NCBI GenBank assembly: GCA_003241285.1 | Contig: QFOT01000001.1 | Location: forward strand, 5,720-69,719 | From: Micavibrio aeruginosavorus | GTDB lineage: Bacteria > Pseudomonadota > Alphaproteobacteria > Micavibrionales > Micavibrionaceae | Direction of reading: 5' to 3' | DNA: 64,000 nucleotides | Shown: positions 8,894 through 17,640 of the stretch, in pieces | How positions within the stretch are numbered: the stretch's first letter is position 1 | Layout of the letters: each line of letters opens with the position of its first letter | Position numbers and translations under genes: made by a program | The notes under the pieces: model-generated | Databases searched by the model: none | The model's input: only the letters and a program-made list of their open reading frames with translations | Told to the model about the DNA's origin: nothing

Positions 8894-10615
8894 ATGGTTG
8901 ACGCCAGAAAAGGTGCGATAGTAGCAGTTACAACCACAACTATTGGTGCTTGGGATGCTAGTAATTTTGCCGATGCCTTATTAAAGCATGAGAAATTGCT
9001 TATGCCTCAGGGCGGCCCCTCTATGTCAGTTCTGGAGCAGGTGACCAAGCTTAAAAACAACGCGCCTCATTTACAGAGAATTGCCTCTGCTTGGGAAAAT
9101 AACAACGGCGTGCTTGATGGCTTCGCCAATGCTCTCAACAGAAATCCGGAGATGTTGAAAAAATTTCGGGAGATTGCTGTCAGGGATGGGGCTGACGGCC
9201 AAATGAACACTACGACCGGAATATTCAGCCGCTATTCGCAAGGCGGCGCTCAGGAATTGCAAAAAGCCATTAATGTTCAGCATCGCCAGTATTATCCAAA
9301 TCAATATCAGGCAAATCCTGCCCCTGCTGCAAAATCTGCCCCTGCTGACGATCCATCTCCGTCAAGAGACAAAACGCCAGCCACGCCGAAACGAACGGCA
9401 GATACTGAACCTGCTGCCAGAAGAACCGCTCCCGGCAGCGAAACCAAAGTTGCTCCTCCCGTAGCCGCCACTCCTGCAGGAGCGGCACCTGATACGCAGC
9501 CCGCAGCCGTTGCAGCCAGGCCTGAGAAGATTACTCAATTCGATGGAGATACGGCCAATATCGTTTTTCAGTCAGCGATTGGAACAGCCAGCACTATCTT
9601 TGGCACTGAGTTTAAACAGCAAGAAGATGATTTAACAAAAAGGTTAAACGAAGACCCCGCACTTCGCAACAAATTGGCTGATGCTATTAACCGCGACCCA
9701 GAATTACTAAAACAGCTTAGCAGTAAAGATGGCGGCGCAGGCGGATTTGATCAATTGGCCGAAGGCTTTGACAAACGTTCACCTGAACAGCAGGAAGCAA
9801 TTCGCAATGCCTTCCGTGAACCCTATAAACAACTTCTTCAGGATCCGACATTAATCGGCGATTCTTCATTCCGTACAGATATCGCCAAATCCGCGATCGG
9901 CGCGGTTCCTATTACTACTGCCATGGTAGGCAGAGAAGGCGGCCTTGTTGACCAGATAGGCGAAAAACTTCATAAAATGTATCCGGATCTTGAAAACGAA
10001 ATAAATACTTTCAAGAACCAGATTAAGGGTGACCCGAAGCTGCAACAGCAAATCGCTGATAATCTGAATAACAATCCGGAATTTGTCGCGCAAATGATGA
10101 GTTTTGACGGCGAAGATAGTTCCGGCTTCATGGGCAGCATCAAGAAGATGTTTGGCAAAAGCACTATTCAAGACCTTCTTGCCAACCCGGCGAAACTTGC
10201 CAACGATAGTTATGTCGACAGCCTTTCCAGCAAGTTAAGCGGCGAAGGCGGTTTTATGGGCAGCATCATGAAATTCGTTCAGGGCCTTCTGGACATGATC
10301 GCGCCGATGTTCCAAAAAGGCGCAGCAGCGTTAAGCATGGGTAATGGCAGGGATCTTTTGGGTGATCTCGGCGGCTGGGCCAAGGATAATTTAGGCTTAG
10401 ATTTCGGCACCGCGGATAACGTTACGAAAGTTGATCATGCTAACGGACAAATTGTCGATCCGAATTCACCGAAGCCAAGGACCGACGATCCACAGCGTCC
10501 GCTTCAAGCTCCGGCGCAAAACGCTCAGATGGCAGATGTCGGAAAAACAATCCAGAACCTCCAACATCAGGCCCCTGCCACCGGGCCAAGTGGTGGCGGT
10601 GTCGTAGGTATTTAA
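8894..10615 (+). CDS. Large hypothetical protein with degenerate NPE repeats and a Pro/Ala-rich linker
   Basis: The 573-aa product belongs to no family I recognise. Residues about 1-135 and 215-480 are helical and carry a recurring motif: ANALNRNPEMLKKF, ADAINRDPELLKQL and ADNLNNNPEFVAQM. Between them lies a low-complexity Pro/Ala/Thr linker (about 140-205), and the C-terminus is a second Pro/Gln-rich tail ending GGGVVGI. Two short glycine-flanked amphipathic segments (GFMGSIKKMFGK, GGFMGSIMKFVQGLLDMI) also repeat. No signal peptide is obvious. GAGGAG lies 7 bases upstream of the start and a terminator follows the stop. A scaffold or secreted-effector role is possible but unsupported. Confidence 0.75.
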   Translation: MVDARKGAIVAVTTTTIGAWDASNFADALLKHEKLLMPQGGPSMSVLEQVTKLKNNAPHLQRIASAWENNNGVLDGFANALNRNPEMLKKFREIAVRDGADGQMNTTTGIFSRYSQGGAQELQKAINVQHRQYYPNQYQANPAPAAKSAPADDPSPSRDKTPATPKRTADTEPAARRTAPGSETKVAPPVAATPAGAAPDTQPAAVAARPEKITQFDGDTANIVFQSAIGTASTIFGTEFKQQEDDLTKRLNEDPALRNKLADAINRDPELLKQLSSKDGGAGGFDQLAEGFDKRSPEQQEAIRNAFREPYKQLLQDPTLIGDSSFRTDIAKSAIGAVPITTAMVGREGGLVDQIGEKLHKMYPDLENEINTFKNQIKGDPKLQQQIADNLNNNPEFVAQMMSFDGEDSSGFMGSIKKMFGKSTIQDLLANPAKLANDSYVDSLSSKLSGEGGFMGSIMKFVQGLLDMIAPMFQKGAAALSMGNGRDLLGDLGGWAKDNLGLDFGTADNVTKVDHANGQIVDPNSPKPRTDDPQRPLQAPAQNAQMADVGKTIQNLQHQAPATGPSGGGVVGI

Positions 10616-10618
10616 TCA

Positions 10619-10648
10619 AAAACCCGGCCCTTGCGCCGGGTTTTATTT
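10619..10648 (+). terminator. Rho-independent terminator
   Basis: A GC-rich stem (AACCCGGC with GCCGGGTT) is followed by TTATTTTATTT, directly behind the 573-aa gene and before trpF. Confidence 0.85.
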
Positions 10649-10664
10649 TATTTAGATTACATCC

Positions 10665-11303
10665 ATGACTCTCGTAAAAATATGCGGCCTAAAAACGCCG
10701 GAAGCCATTGACGCCGCTGTGCAAGCCGGCGCGACTTTCCTTGGCTTTGTGTTCTTTGAAAAAAGCCCGCGCAATGTAACACCGGAAGAAGCGGCAACGC
10801 TGGTCGAGCGCGTGCCGGGCCATGTTAAAACCGTCGGCCTGTTCGTCGATCCATCAGACGAAGAAATATCCCGCGTTCTAAAAATCGCCAAGCTGGATAT
10901 AATTCAGCTTCACGGCTCTGAAACGCCCCAGCGTAACGCCGAGATCAAATCCCGTTATAATCTGCCGATCATCAAGGCTGTTAAAATCTCCGCGCCGGAA
11001 GATCTGATCACGCTCGGCCCTGCGCAGGCCGTCGCCGACTGGGTTTTGTTTGACGCCAAGGCGCATGAAAAATCAGAGCTCCCCGGAGGTAACGGCATTG
11101 TTTTTGACTGGCAGTTACTTAAAGGCCTGAAAGTCACCAAGCCATGGATGCTATCGGGCGGGCTGCATGCCGAAAATATTAAAATCGCACTTGATGCCCT
11201 CTCGCCAGACGCGGTCGATGTATCCTCCGGTGTCGAAGACCTCCCCGGCTTTAAAAATCCGGCCAAAATCCGTGAATTTATCGAATTGGTTAAATCCCAA
11301 TAA
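10665..11303 (+). CDS. trpF: Phosphoribosylanthranilate isomerase
   Basis: TrpF converts phosphoribosylanthranilate to CdRP in tryptophan synthesis. The 212-aa TIM-barrel product begins MTLVKICGLKTPEAI with the catalytic cysteine, and contains LFVDPSDEEI, IIQLHGSE, the phosphate-binding LSGGL and DVSSGVED. It heads the trpF-trpB-(DUF218)-trpA-accD-folC run on the plus strand and follows a terminator, so it probably has its own promoter in the short gap. Confidence 0.95.
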   Translation: MTLVKICGLKTPEAIDAAVQAGATFLGFVFFEKSPRNVTPEEAATLVERVPGHVKTVGLFVDPSDEEISRVLKIAKLDIIQLHGSETPQRNAEIKSRYNLPIIKAVKISAPEDLITLGPAQAVADWVLFDAKAHEKSELPGGNGIVFDWQLLKGLKVTKPWMLSGGLHAENIKIALDALSPDAVDVSSGVEDLPGFKNPAKIREFIELVKSQ

Positions 11304-11306
11304 TTT

Positions 11307-11370
11307 GTCATTCCTGCGAAAGCAGGAATCTCTTTTTTATTAGACAGACCCCTGCCTCCGCAGGGGTGAC
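11307..11370. repeat. Inverted pair of family A palindromic repeats
   Basis: Copies at 11307-11331 (forward, core CCTGCGAAAGCAGG) and 11346-11370 (reverse, core CCTGCCTCCGCAGG) face each other between trpF and trpB. Transcribed as one RNA they could fold on each other. Confidence 0.8.
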
Positions 11371-11413
11371 AAGAAGGGTTGTGCCCTTGTGCCATTGTGG
11401 TTAAAACAATTCC

Positions 11414-12619
11414 ATGACCTTAAATTCCTATAAAAACCAACCCGACGAGCGCGGCCATTTCGGCCAATTCGGCGGACGCTATGTCGCCGAAACCCTGATG
11501 CCGCTTATTCTTCAAGTCGAGGAAGCTTATAATGCTGCTAAATCGGATGAAGATTTCTGGAAGCAATTTCACCTTCTCGCCCGCGATTTTATCGGTCGCC
11601 CATCGCCTCTTTTCTTTGCCGGAAGTTCTACACGTGAATTTGGCGGCGCCAAAATCTATCTGAAACGCGAAGACCTCAACCATACCGGGGCGCATAAAAT
11701 CAACAACTGCCTCGGCCAGATCCTGCTCGCCAAGCGCATGGGCAAAACCCGCATCATTGCCGAAACCGGCGCGGGCCAGCACGGCGTCGCCACCGCCACT
11801 GTTTGCGCGCTGTTTAAAATGCCCTGCACGATTTTCATGGGCGCGACCGATATCGAACGCCAGAAACCGAATGTGTTCCGCATGAAACTTCTCGGCGCGG
11901 AAGTAAAAGCCGTGACATCGGGCGCCGGTACGTTGAAAGATGCAATGAACGAAGCGCTTCGTTACTGGGTCGCCAATGTTGACGACACGTTCTATATCAT
12001 CGGCACGGCGGCGGGTCCGCACCCTTATCCCGCCATGGTGCGCGACTTCCAGACGATCATCGGCAAGGAAACGCGCGAACAAATCATGCAGCATGAAGGT
12101 AAATTACCGACGGCGCTGGTTGCCTGTATCGGCGGCGGCTCGAATGCGATTGGCATGTTCCATCCGTTTCTCGACGATCCGGATGTGCAGATGATAGGCG
12201 TCGAAGCGGGTGGTTACGGCCTTGATAGCCTGCATGCCGCCTCCCTGACCGGCGGCAAACCCGGCGTACTTCACGGCAATAAAACCTATCTCCTGCAGAA
12301 CGAAGACGGCCAGATCGAGGAAGCGCATTCAATCTCCGCCGGCCTCGATTATCCGGGCATCGGCCCTGAGCATTCATGGCTCTATGACGAAAAAAGGGTG
12401 CAATACGTATCCATCACTGACACGGAAGCAGTCGAGGGTTTTCAGCTCATGACGAAAATGGAAGGCATCATCCCGGCACTGGAATCGTCCCATGCCTATG
12501 CCCACATCCAGAAAATCGCCAGGAACTACAAAAGCGATGATGTGATCGTCATGTGCCTGTCAGGCCGCGGCGATAAGGATATCTATACGATCGCCGAGAA
12601 ACTGGGGATGGATTTATAA
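11414..12619 (+). CDS. trpB: Tryptophan synthase beta chain
   Basis: TrpB condenses indole with serine to give tryptophan, using PLP, in an alpha2-beta2 complex with TrpA. The 401-aa product contains the PLP lysine in [13 protein letters not shown] (about K95), the phosphate-binding loop [10 protein letters not shown] and the C-terminal CLSGRGDKD. Length and motifs are standard. A repeat pair separates it from trpF, and a DUF218 gene separates it from trpA. Confidence 0.97.
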   Translation: MTLNSYKNQPDERGHFGQFGGRYVAETLMPLILQVEEAYNAAKSDEDFWKQFHLLARDFIGRPSPLFFAGSSTREFGGAKIYLKREDLNHTGAHKINNCLGQILLAKRMGKTRIIAETGAGQHGVATATVCALFKMPCTIFMGATDIERQKPNVFRMKLLGAEVKAVTSGAGTLKDAMNEALRYWVANVDDTFYIIGTAAGPHPYPAMVRDFQTIIGKETREQIMQHEGKLPTALVACIGGGSNAIGMFHPFLDDPDVQMIGVEAGGYGLDSLHAASLTGGKPGVLHGNKTYLLQNEDGQIEEAHSISAGLDYPGIGPEHSWLYDEKRVQYVSITDTEAVEGFQLMTKMEGIIPALESSHAYAHIQKIARNYKSDDVIVMCLSGRGDKDIYTIAEKLGMDL

Positions 12620-12652
12620 GGCGCTTTTAAATAGCGGCGAATTATTTATACT

Positions 12653-13339
12653 TTGTCGCAGATGAAGCTGTGTTCCCCCGTCTCCTTTCTTCGTAAACAT
12701 CACATTCTGCTGCAGACAGATTTATGCCGCGCGGATCTCGGTATCGTTTTCGGCAATAAATATATCGTGCAGGAGCTGGCAGTTGATGCGGCACGCCTCT
12801 ACCATAAGGGGTTCTTTCCTAAAATTCTGGTGACGGGCGGCGTTGAAACTGCGGCGGGGTGCTGCGAGGCGGAGGCGACAGCTCATGCCCTTTTAAGCCT
12901 CGGCGTGAAACGCGAGGATATTCTGCTCGAAAGCGCCTCTACCCATACAGGCGAAAATGTCGCTTTTTCCCTTCCGCTAATCGATACGCATATAGGCCTT
13001 GAGAATATACATTCGGTCATCGGCTTCGGCCATTTTTGCGCCGGGCCGCGCTTTTTGATGACACTGGCACGCCACTGCCCTGATCTCCATGCCATGCATA
13101 AATCGGTTTTTCCGGCAGGGTGTAACGAGACAAACTGGCACCTCGATCCTGTTCTCCTCGAACGCGCCATGCTGGAGAGGCGGAAAATCCCTGACTATAT
13201 AGCGGCGGGCTTTATCGCCCCGGTCAGCATTCCGGCGATAAATGAAAAAACCGCTTCTTTGCGCCATCATCAGCTTTATGCGCCGCCTTATCCGAAATTG
13301 AATTCAAGCGGGCTGGACAGGACGCCCCTTCCGTTTTAA
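12653..13339 (+). CDS. YdcF/SanA-type DUF218 protein inside the trp cluster
   Basis: The 228-aa product has DUF218 features: LGIVFGNKY near residue 29, ILVTGGVETAAG, and ESASTHTGENVAFS, where the family has an acidic-serine-Thr-x-x-Asn pattern. The family (YdcF, SanA, ElyC) is linked to envelope functions, but the reaction is not established. There is no N-terminal membrane helix here. The listed start is TTG; ATG 12662 is three codons later. It lies between trpB and trpA with gaps of 33 and 10 bases, so it is probably cotranscribed with them, although no role in tryptophan synthesis is known. Confidence 0.75.
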   Translation: MSQMKLCSPVSFLRKHHILLQTDLCRADLGIVFGNKYIVQELAVDAARLYHKGFFPKILVTGGVETAAGCCEAEATAHALLSLGVKREDILLESASTHTGENVAFSLPLIDTHIGLENIHSVIGFGHFCAGPRFLMTLARHCPDLHAMHKSVFPAGCNETNWHLDPVLLERAMLERRKIPDYIAAGFIAPVSIPAINEKTASLRHHQLYAPPYPKLNSSGLDRTPLPF

Positions 13340-13349
13340 GCAATAGGGT

Positions 13350-14129
13350 ATGACCTCACGCATTTCCTCGATTTTCGCTTCTAATATAGCGGGCGGCAAA
13401 AAAGCCCTTGTCACCTATATCGTCGCCGGCGATCCTGATCTGGCGGCCTCGCAAGAAATTCTCGAAAGCCTGCCGGAAGCCGGGGCCGATATTATAGAGC
13501 TTGGCATTCCCTTCACCGATCCCATGGCAGACGGTCCGGTTATCCAGGATGCCGCGCTCCGCGCCCTCGCCAACGGCATGACCATAGCCAAACTTTTCCA
13601 GATGGTGCGCGATTTCCGGATCAAGAATGACACAACGCCGATTGTCCTGATGGGCTATTTCAATTCCGTCTTTGCCTATGGCGCGGAAAAATTCGCCCTT
13701 GATGCGAAATCCGCCGGTGTTGATGGATTGTTGATCGTCGATCTCCCGAGCGAAGAAGAAGATGAACTGGTTATCCCGTGTAAAGAGCATGGGCTCGATT
13801 TTATCCGTCTTGCCACGCCAACCACCGATGTCAAACGCCTTCCCAGCGTTTTGAAAAACGCTTCCGGTTTTCTTTATTATGTAGCTGTGGCGGGTATCAC
13901 GGGAACGACCTCGGCCTCTGCTGACAATCTCAAACCAGCCCTCGATGAAATCCGCAAACACACGAAACTCCCGATTTGCGTCGGCTTCGGCATTAAAACG
14001 CCGGAAGACGCGAAAGCCATGGCGGAAATTGCCGATGGCGTCGTTGTAGGCTCTGCCTTGGTAGATTTAATCAGCAAAAAAGCCGATCACTCGGCCTTTA
14101 TTAAGTCATTAAAATCTTCGATTATGTGA
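13350..14129 (+). CDS. trpA: Tryptophan synthase alpha chain
   Basis: TrpA cleaves indole-glycerol phosphate to indole, which is channelled to TrpB. The 259-aa TIM barrel carries the catalytic Glu and Asp in IIELGIPFTDPMADGPV, the GYFNSVFAYG segment and the phosphate loop VGFGIKTPEDA. It follows the DUF218 gene by 10 bases and precedes accD. Confidence 0.96.
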   Translation: MTSRISSIFASNIAGGKKALVTYIVAGDPDLAASQEILESLPEAGADIIELGIPFTDPMADGPVIQDAALRALANGMTIAKLFQMVRDFRIKNDTTPIVLMGYFNSVFAYGAEKFALDAKSAGVDGLLIVDLPSEEEDELVIPCKEHGLDFIRLATPTTDVKRLPSVLKNASGFLYYVAVAGITGTTSASADNLKPALDEIRKHTKLPICVGFGIKTPEDAKAMAEIADGVVVGSALVDLISKKADHSAFIKSLKSSIM

Positions 14130-14212
14130 AAATAAGCTTCCCTTCCCTTGACTTCCCACCCCCCATTTCCTGTATAGTCGGCCTTTCGTTTTGAATACTT
14201 AAGGAAACGCTT

Positions 14213-15220
14213 ATGAACTGGCTGACCAACACCATCCTGCCGAAAATCCGCAACATTGTCGGCGCGAAAGAAGCGCCTGATAATCTGTGGCAGAAATGCC
14301 CCGGTTGTTCCGGCATGCTGTTCTCCAAGGACCTGGCCGAGAATTTGAATGTCTGCACGCATTGCGGCCATCACCTGAAAATGCCGGTCGAGGACCGTTT
14401 GAAAAACCTGTTCGATAAAGGCAGCTTTACCCGCGTCAAAGTGCCGGAAGTCGCCGCCGATCCTTTGAAATTCCGCGACAAGAAAAAATATGCCGATCGC
14501 CTGAAGGAAGCGCAGATCAAAACCGGCGAGCGTGACGGTATCATGGTCGGCGAAGGCACGATGGGTGATATTCCGGTCGTTATCGCCGCTTTCAATTTTG
14601 ATTTCATGGGCGGCTCGATGGGGGCTGGCGTTGGCGAAGGCCTGGTAAAAGCCGCCGAAACCGCGATTGCCAAACGCGCAGCCTTGATCGCTATTCCCGC
14701 CTCGGGCGGCGCCCGCATGCAGGAAGGTATGTTCTCTCTGATGCAAATGCCAAGAACGACGATTGCCGTGCAGATGGTACAGGATGCAGGCCTTCCGTAT
14801 TTCGTTCTGCTGACCGATCCGACCACAGGCGGCGTTTCCGCTTCCTTCGCGATGCTCGGCGACATTCATATTTCCGAACCCGGCGCGATGATCGGCTTTG
14901 CCGGCAAGCGCGTGATCGAGGAAACCATTCGCGAACAATTGCCGCCGGGTTTCCAGACAGCCGAATACTTAAAAGAACATGGCATGGTCGATATGGTGAC
15001 GCACCGCAAGGATTTGCGCGACACCATTATTCGACTGCTTGATCTCTTGATGCGCAAAGACCGCGCTGCAAAAGTTTCCGGCACGCCGGTTGCCGCAAAG
15101 CCTGATCTTAAGCCGTCAGGTCGCGGCGTCTTTACAGCCGACAGTTTCAAAGCACCGAAAGCGAAACTGAAAACGCCGGCTAATGAAGAAAAGCCCGCCG
15201 TTAAAGTGGTGAAGAAATAA
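14213..15220 (+). CDS. accD: Acetyl-CoA carboxylase carboxyltransferase subunit beta
   Basis: AccD forms, with AccA, the carboxyltransferase that makes malonyl-CoA for fatty acid synthesis. The 335-aa product has the N-terminal zinc ribbon (Cys 29, 32, 48, 51: CPGC and CTHC) and the crotonase-like core with GGSMGAGVGE, PASGGARMQEG and DPTTGGVSAS. The last 50 residues are a Lys/Ala/Pro-rich tail of low complexity. The trpA-accD-folC order is conserved in Alphaproteobacteria. Confidence 0.96.
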   Translation: MNWLTNTILPKIRNIVGAKEAPDNLWQKCPGCSGMLFSKDLAENLNVCTHCGHHLKMPVEDRLKNLFDKGSFTRVKVPEVAADPLKFRDKKKYADRLKEAQIKTGERDGIMVGEGTMGDIPVVIAAFNFDFMGGSMGAGVGEGLVKAAETAIAKRAALIAIPASGGARMQEGMFSLMQMPRTTIAVQMVQDAGLPYFVLLTDPTTGGVSASFAMLGDIHISEPGAMIGFAGKRVIEETIREQLPPGFQTAEYLKEHGMVDMVTHRKDLRDTIIRLLDLLMRKDRAAKVSGTPVAAKPDLKPSGRGVFTADSFKAPKAKLKTPANEEKPAVKVVKK

Positions 15221-15229
15221 TTGTCTTTT

Positions 15230-15254
15230 GTCATCCCTGCGAAAGCAGGGATCT
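15230..15254. repeat. Short palindromic repeat, family A
   Basis: A full copy with core CCTGCGAAAGCAGG lies between accD and folC. A decayed reverse copy (CCCGCCTTCGCA) is about 15 bases further, near 15268-15292. Confidence 0.8.
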
Positions 15255-15313
15255 CATTTATCCCGGGAAAGATTCCCGCCTTCGCATGAACGACATATTT
15301 GTTTATATAGTTT

Positions 15314-16573
15314 ATGCCTGAAGATATTCTCGATCGCCTGACCAGACTCTATCCCAAAGCCATCGAGCCCGGCCTTGAGCGCACCTGTCGCATTTTGCAC
15401 GATATTGGCGACCCGCATTTAAAACTGCCGCCCGTCATTCACATCGCGGGCACCAATGGCAAAGGCTCGACGCTCGCTTTTATTCGCAGCCTTTTAGAGG
15501 ACCACGGCAAGACATGTCATGTCATGACCTCGCCGCATCTGGTTAAATTCAATGAACGGCTTGTCATTAGCGGAGAGGAAATTTCCGATGCCGAGCTTGA
15601 AAAACTATTGCTGCGCGTCGAAGCATTGAACGCCGGAAAACCGGTTACGTTTTTTGAAATTACCACGGCGGCGGGAATGCTCGCCTTTGCTGAAAATCCT
15701 GCCGACTATACTTTGCTCGAAACCGGCATGGGCGGGCGGCTCGACTCGACCAATGTCATCGAGCATCCGCTTGTTACCATCATCACGAATATCTCGCTCG
15801 ACCACATGCAGCATCTCGGCGACAGCCTTGCCAAGATCGCTTTTGAAAAAGCGGGGATCATGAAAAGCGGCGTTCCTTGTATTATCGGCCCCGGCAATGA
15901 AAGCGTCATGGACGTCTTCGAAAGCCGCGCCGCAGAATTAAACGCCCCGCTTTACCGGTATGGGCGGGAATGGGATTACGAAATTACGGATCGCGGTTTT
16001 ACGCTGACCATTAACGGACAAGATTACGAATGCCCGAAACCGAATCTGCTCGGCGATCATCAATACGCGAATGCGGCGACGGCTATAATGTCACTTCTGT
16101 CTCTGTCATTCCTGCGAAAGCAGGAATCTCCTTTTCATGGCATTACGAAAGCCCTCTGGCCCGCCCGCCTGCAAAAACTCAACAGCGGGAAATTATTCGA
16201 TCTCCTGCCGAAAGGCTGGGAGCTTTGGCTCGACGGCGGGCATAATGAGGCGGGCGGGAAAATCCTAGGCCATCAGGCGCGGCACTGGCAGGAAGAAGAC
16301 GGCACCCCGCTGCATTTAATTCTTGGCATGCTGACCACCAAAGACCCCGCCCCGTTTTTCGATCATTTGAAACCCTATATCACCAGCGCCACCGCCATCC
16401 CGATCCCCGATGAAAAACTGGCTTTTTCTGCCCTTGATCTGGCGGATCGCCTGTCGATTCACTCGGCCCCGGCGCCCGACGCCGCCATCACAGACATCGT
16501 AAAAACGGCACCCTCCGGCCGCATTCTGATCACCGGATCTCTTTATCTGGCGGGGAGCATTCTAAAAAGTTAA
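15314..16573 (+). CDS. folC: Bifunctional folylpolyglutamate / dihydrofolate synthase
   Basis: FolC adds glutamate to folates (and, in bifunctional forms, to dihydropteroate). The 419-aa product has the Mur-ligase P-loop HIAGTNGKGST at residues 43-53, ETGMGGRLDSTN, the NISLDHMQHLG segment, and a C-terminal domain with WPARLQ and LDGGHNEAG. Between the helix of NAATAIMSLL and WPARLQ it reads LSFLRKQESPFHGI, the in-frame translation of a family A palindromic repeat (16105-16129). The frame is intact, so the enzyme probably tolerates it. The gene ends four bases into the convergent phosphodiesterase gene. Confidence 0.94.
   Translation: MPEDILDRLTRLYPKAIEPGLERTCRILHDIGDPHLKLPPVIHIAGTNGKGSTLAFIRSLLEDHGKTCHVMTSPHLVKFNERLVISGEEISDAELEKLLLRVEALNAGKPVTFFEITTAAGMLAFAENPADYTLLETGMGGRLDSTNVIEHPLVTIITNISLDHMQHLGDSLAKIAFEKAGIMKSGVPCIIGPGNESVMDVFESRAAELNAPLYRYGREWDYEITDRGFTLTINGQDYECPKPNLLGDHQYANAATAIMSLLSLSFLRKQESPFHGITKALWPARLQKLNSGKLFDLLPKGWELWLDGGHNEAGGKILGHQARHWQEEDGTPLHLILGMLTTKDPAPFFDHLKPYITSATAIPIPDEKLAFSALDLADRLSIHSAPAPDAAITDIVKTAPSGRILITGSLYLAGSILKS
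16105..16129. repeat. Family A palindromic repeat translated within folC
   Basis: A perfect copy (core CCTGCGAAAGCAGG, GTCATT and AATCT flanks) lies inside folC and is read in frame as roughly SFLRKQES at residues 266-273. Confidence 0.9.
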
Positions 16574-17556
16574 ACCATCCTCAATTCATGCACGGCCTGA
16601 TGAGGAGCATCTAAAATTCTTTCTTGGATAATATGAGCTTTGAGTAAGCTTGACTGTTCATCCAGTTCAGATACAACGCGGCGCGTGTCCCTTACATTAT
16701 CGGCTCTAAAACAGGCAACAGGAAGTCGCTCTCCCGCATCCATCATGATTGTAAGAGGACCGCGAACTTTTTCGGCGTCCACAATTTCTCTTGAAGTTGA
16801 CGTAAAAAGGCCTATGCCTTTTTCTTCACAAAAATCTACAAATTCAGGGCGCAAGTCAAAGATAATGCAGTCAAATGCAAAACAGCCAACCTCTTCGTGA
16901 AACTTGCTTAATTTATCTAAGCCTTCTTTAGAATATGGAGTGTTCGGCTCTACTTTGAAGCCTGGCATTACTACGTTCTCTTTACCAAAAAGATCTGTAG
17001 TCCTTATAGCGGGCATTATTTTTAACTCTGGTTCGTAGGCTTTTATCTCGCGCAAAGTTTCCCATTTAAAACTGTTAATGACAAAGCTGTCGAGAGGCAG
17101 TTTTCCTGCTGCTATATATCTGGATATTTCTTGATATACAGGATTGGCCGTATCTTCTCCCTTCAACTCAATATTGACCATAAGGTTTGAACCTGTACGA
17201 GCATGATACGATTTATTTTTCTCGACGATTAAATCCAGAACATCGGTTAGCGAGGGAGTTTTATGCCCATTGCCGATATTAAGTTGCTGAAGTTCGTTCA
17301 AGGTATATTGAGAAACTAGGCCTAGATCACTTGCCGATCTATCTGCTCCATATATTTTTTTATTTAATTCCTCGTCATGGATAACGGCTAATTGCTTATC
17401 GGCCGTCAGAAGAACGTCAAACTCTACGCCATCGGCTCCTAGATCAATTGCATGCCGCAAGGCCGCCAATGAATTCTCAGGCAATGTTTCATTAAATATT
17501 CTAGTTAAAGTACTAGTTGGCCCCATTCCACGATGGCCAATTACGCATACACTCAC
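16570..17556 (-). CDS. Glycerophosphodiester phosphodiesterase family protein (copy 1)
   Basis: GDPD enzymes hydrolyse glycerophosphodiesters to glycerol-3-phosphate and an alcohol. The 328-aa product shows the family catalytic layout: VIGHRGMGP at residues 5-13, LPENSLAALRHAIDLGADG, VEFDVLLTADKQLAVIHDEE with the metal and general acid residues, and NIELKGED. No signal peptide is seen, so it is probably cytoplasmic. It is divergent from a second GDPD gene across an 83-base AT-rich gap, and both are more AT-rich than their neighbours. Confidence 0.85.
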   Translation of the reverse strand: MSVCVIGHRGMGPTSTLTRIFNETLPENSLAALRHAIDLGADGVEFDVLLTADKQLAVIHDEELNKKIYGADRSASDLGLVSQYTLNELQQLNIGNGHKTPSLTDVLDLIVEKNKSYHARTGSNLMVNIELKGEDTANPVYQEISRYIAAGKLPLDSFVINSFKWETLREIKAYEPELKIMPAIRTTDLFGKENVVMPGFKVEPNTPYSKEGLDKLSKFHEEVGCFAFDCIIFDLRPEFVDFCEEKGIGLFTSTSREIVDAEKVRGPLTIMMDAGERLPVACFRADNVRDTRRVVSELDEQSSLLKAHIIQERILDAPHQAVHELRMV

Positions 17557-17640
17557 TCAGTAACACCCTTAAATTAATTATGATTTTTTCATCATTTATT
17601 ATTTATATATATTTAGTATAAAATAATTACATAACCGTTA

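Noticed and set aside
10616..10664. Tryptophan leader peptide and attenuator before trpF
   Set aside because: The short gap holds a terminator of the upstream gene and no Trp-rich reading frame.
5846..16129. CRISPR array from the repeated units
   Set aside because: The units are scattered, palindromic, not regularly spaced, and have no unique spacers of constant length.
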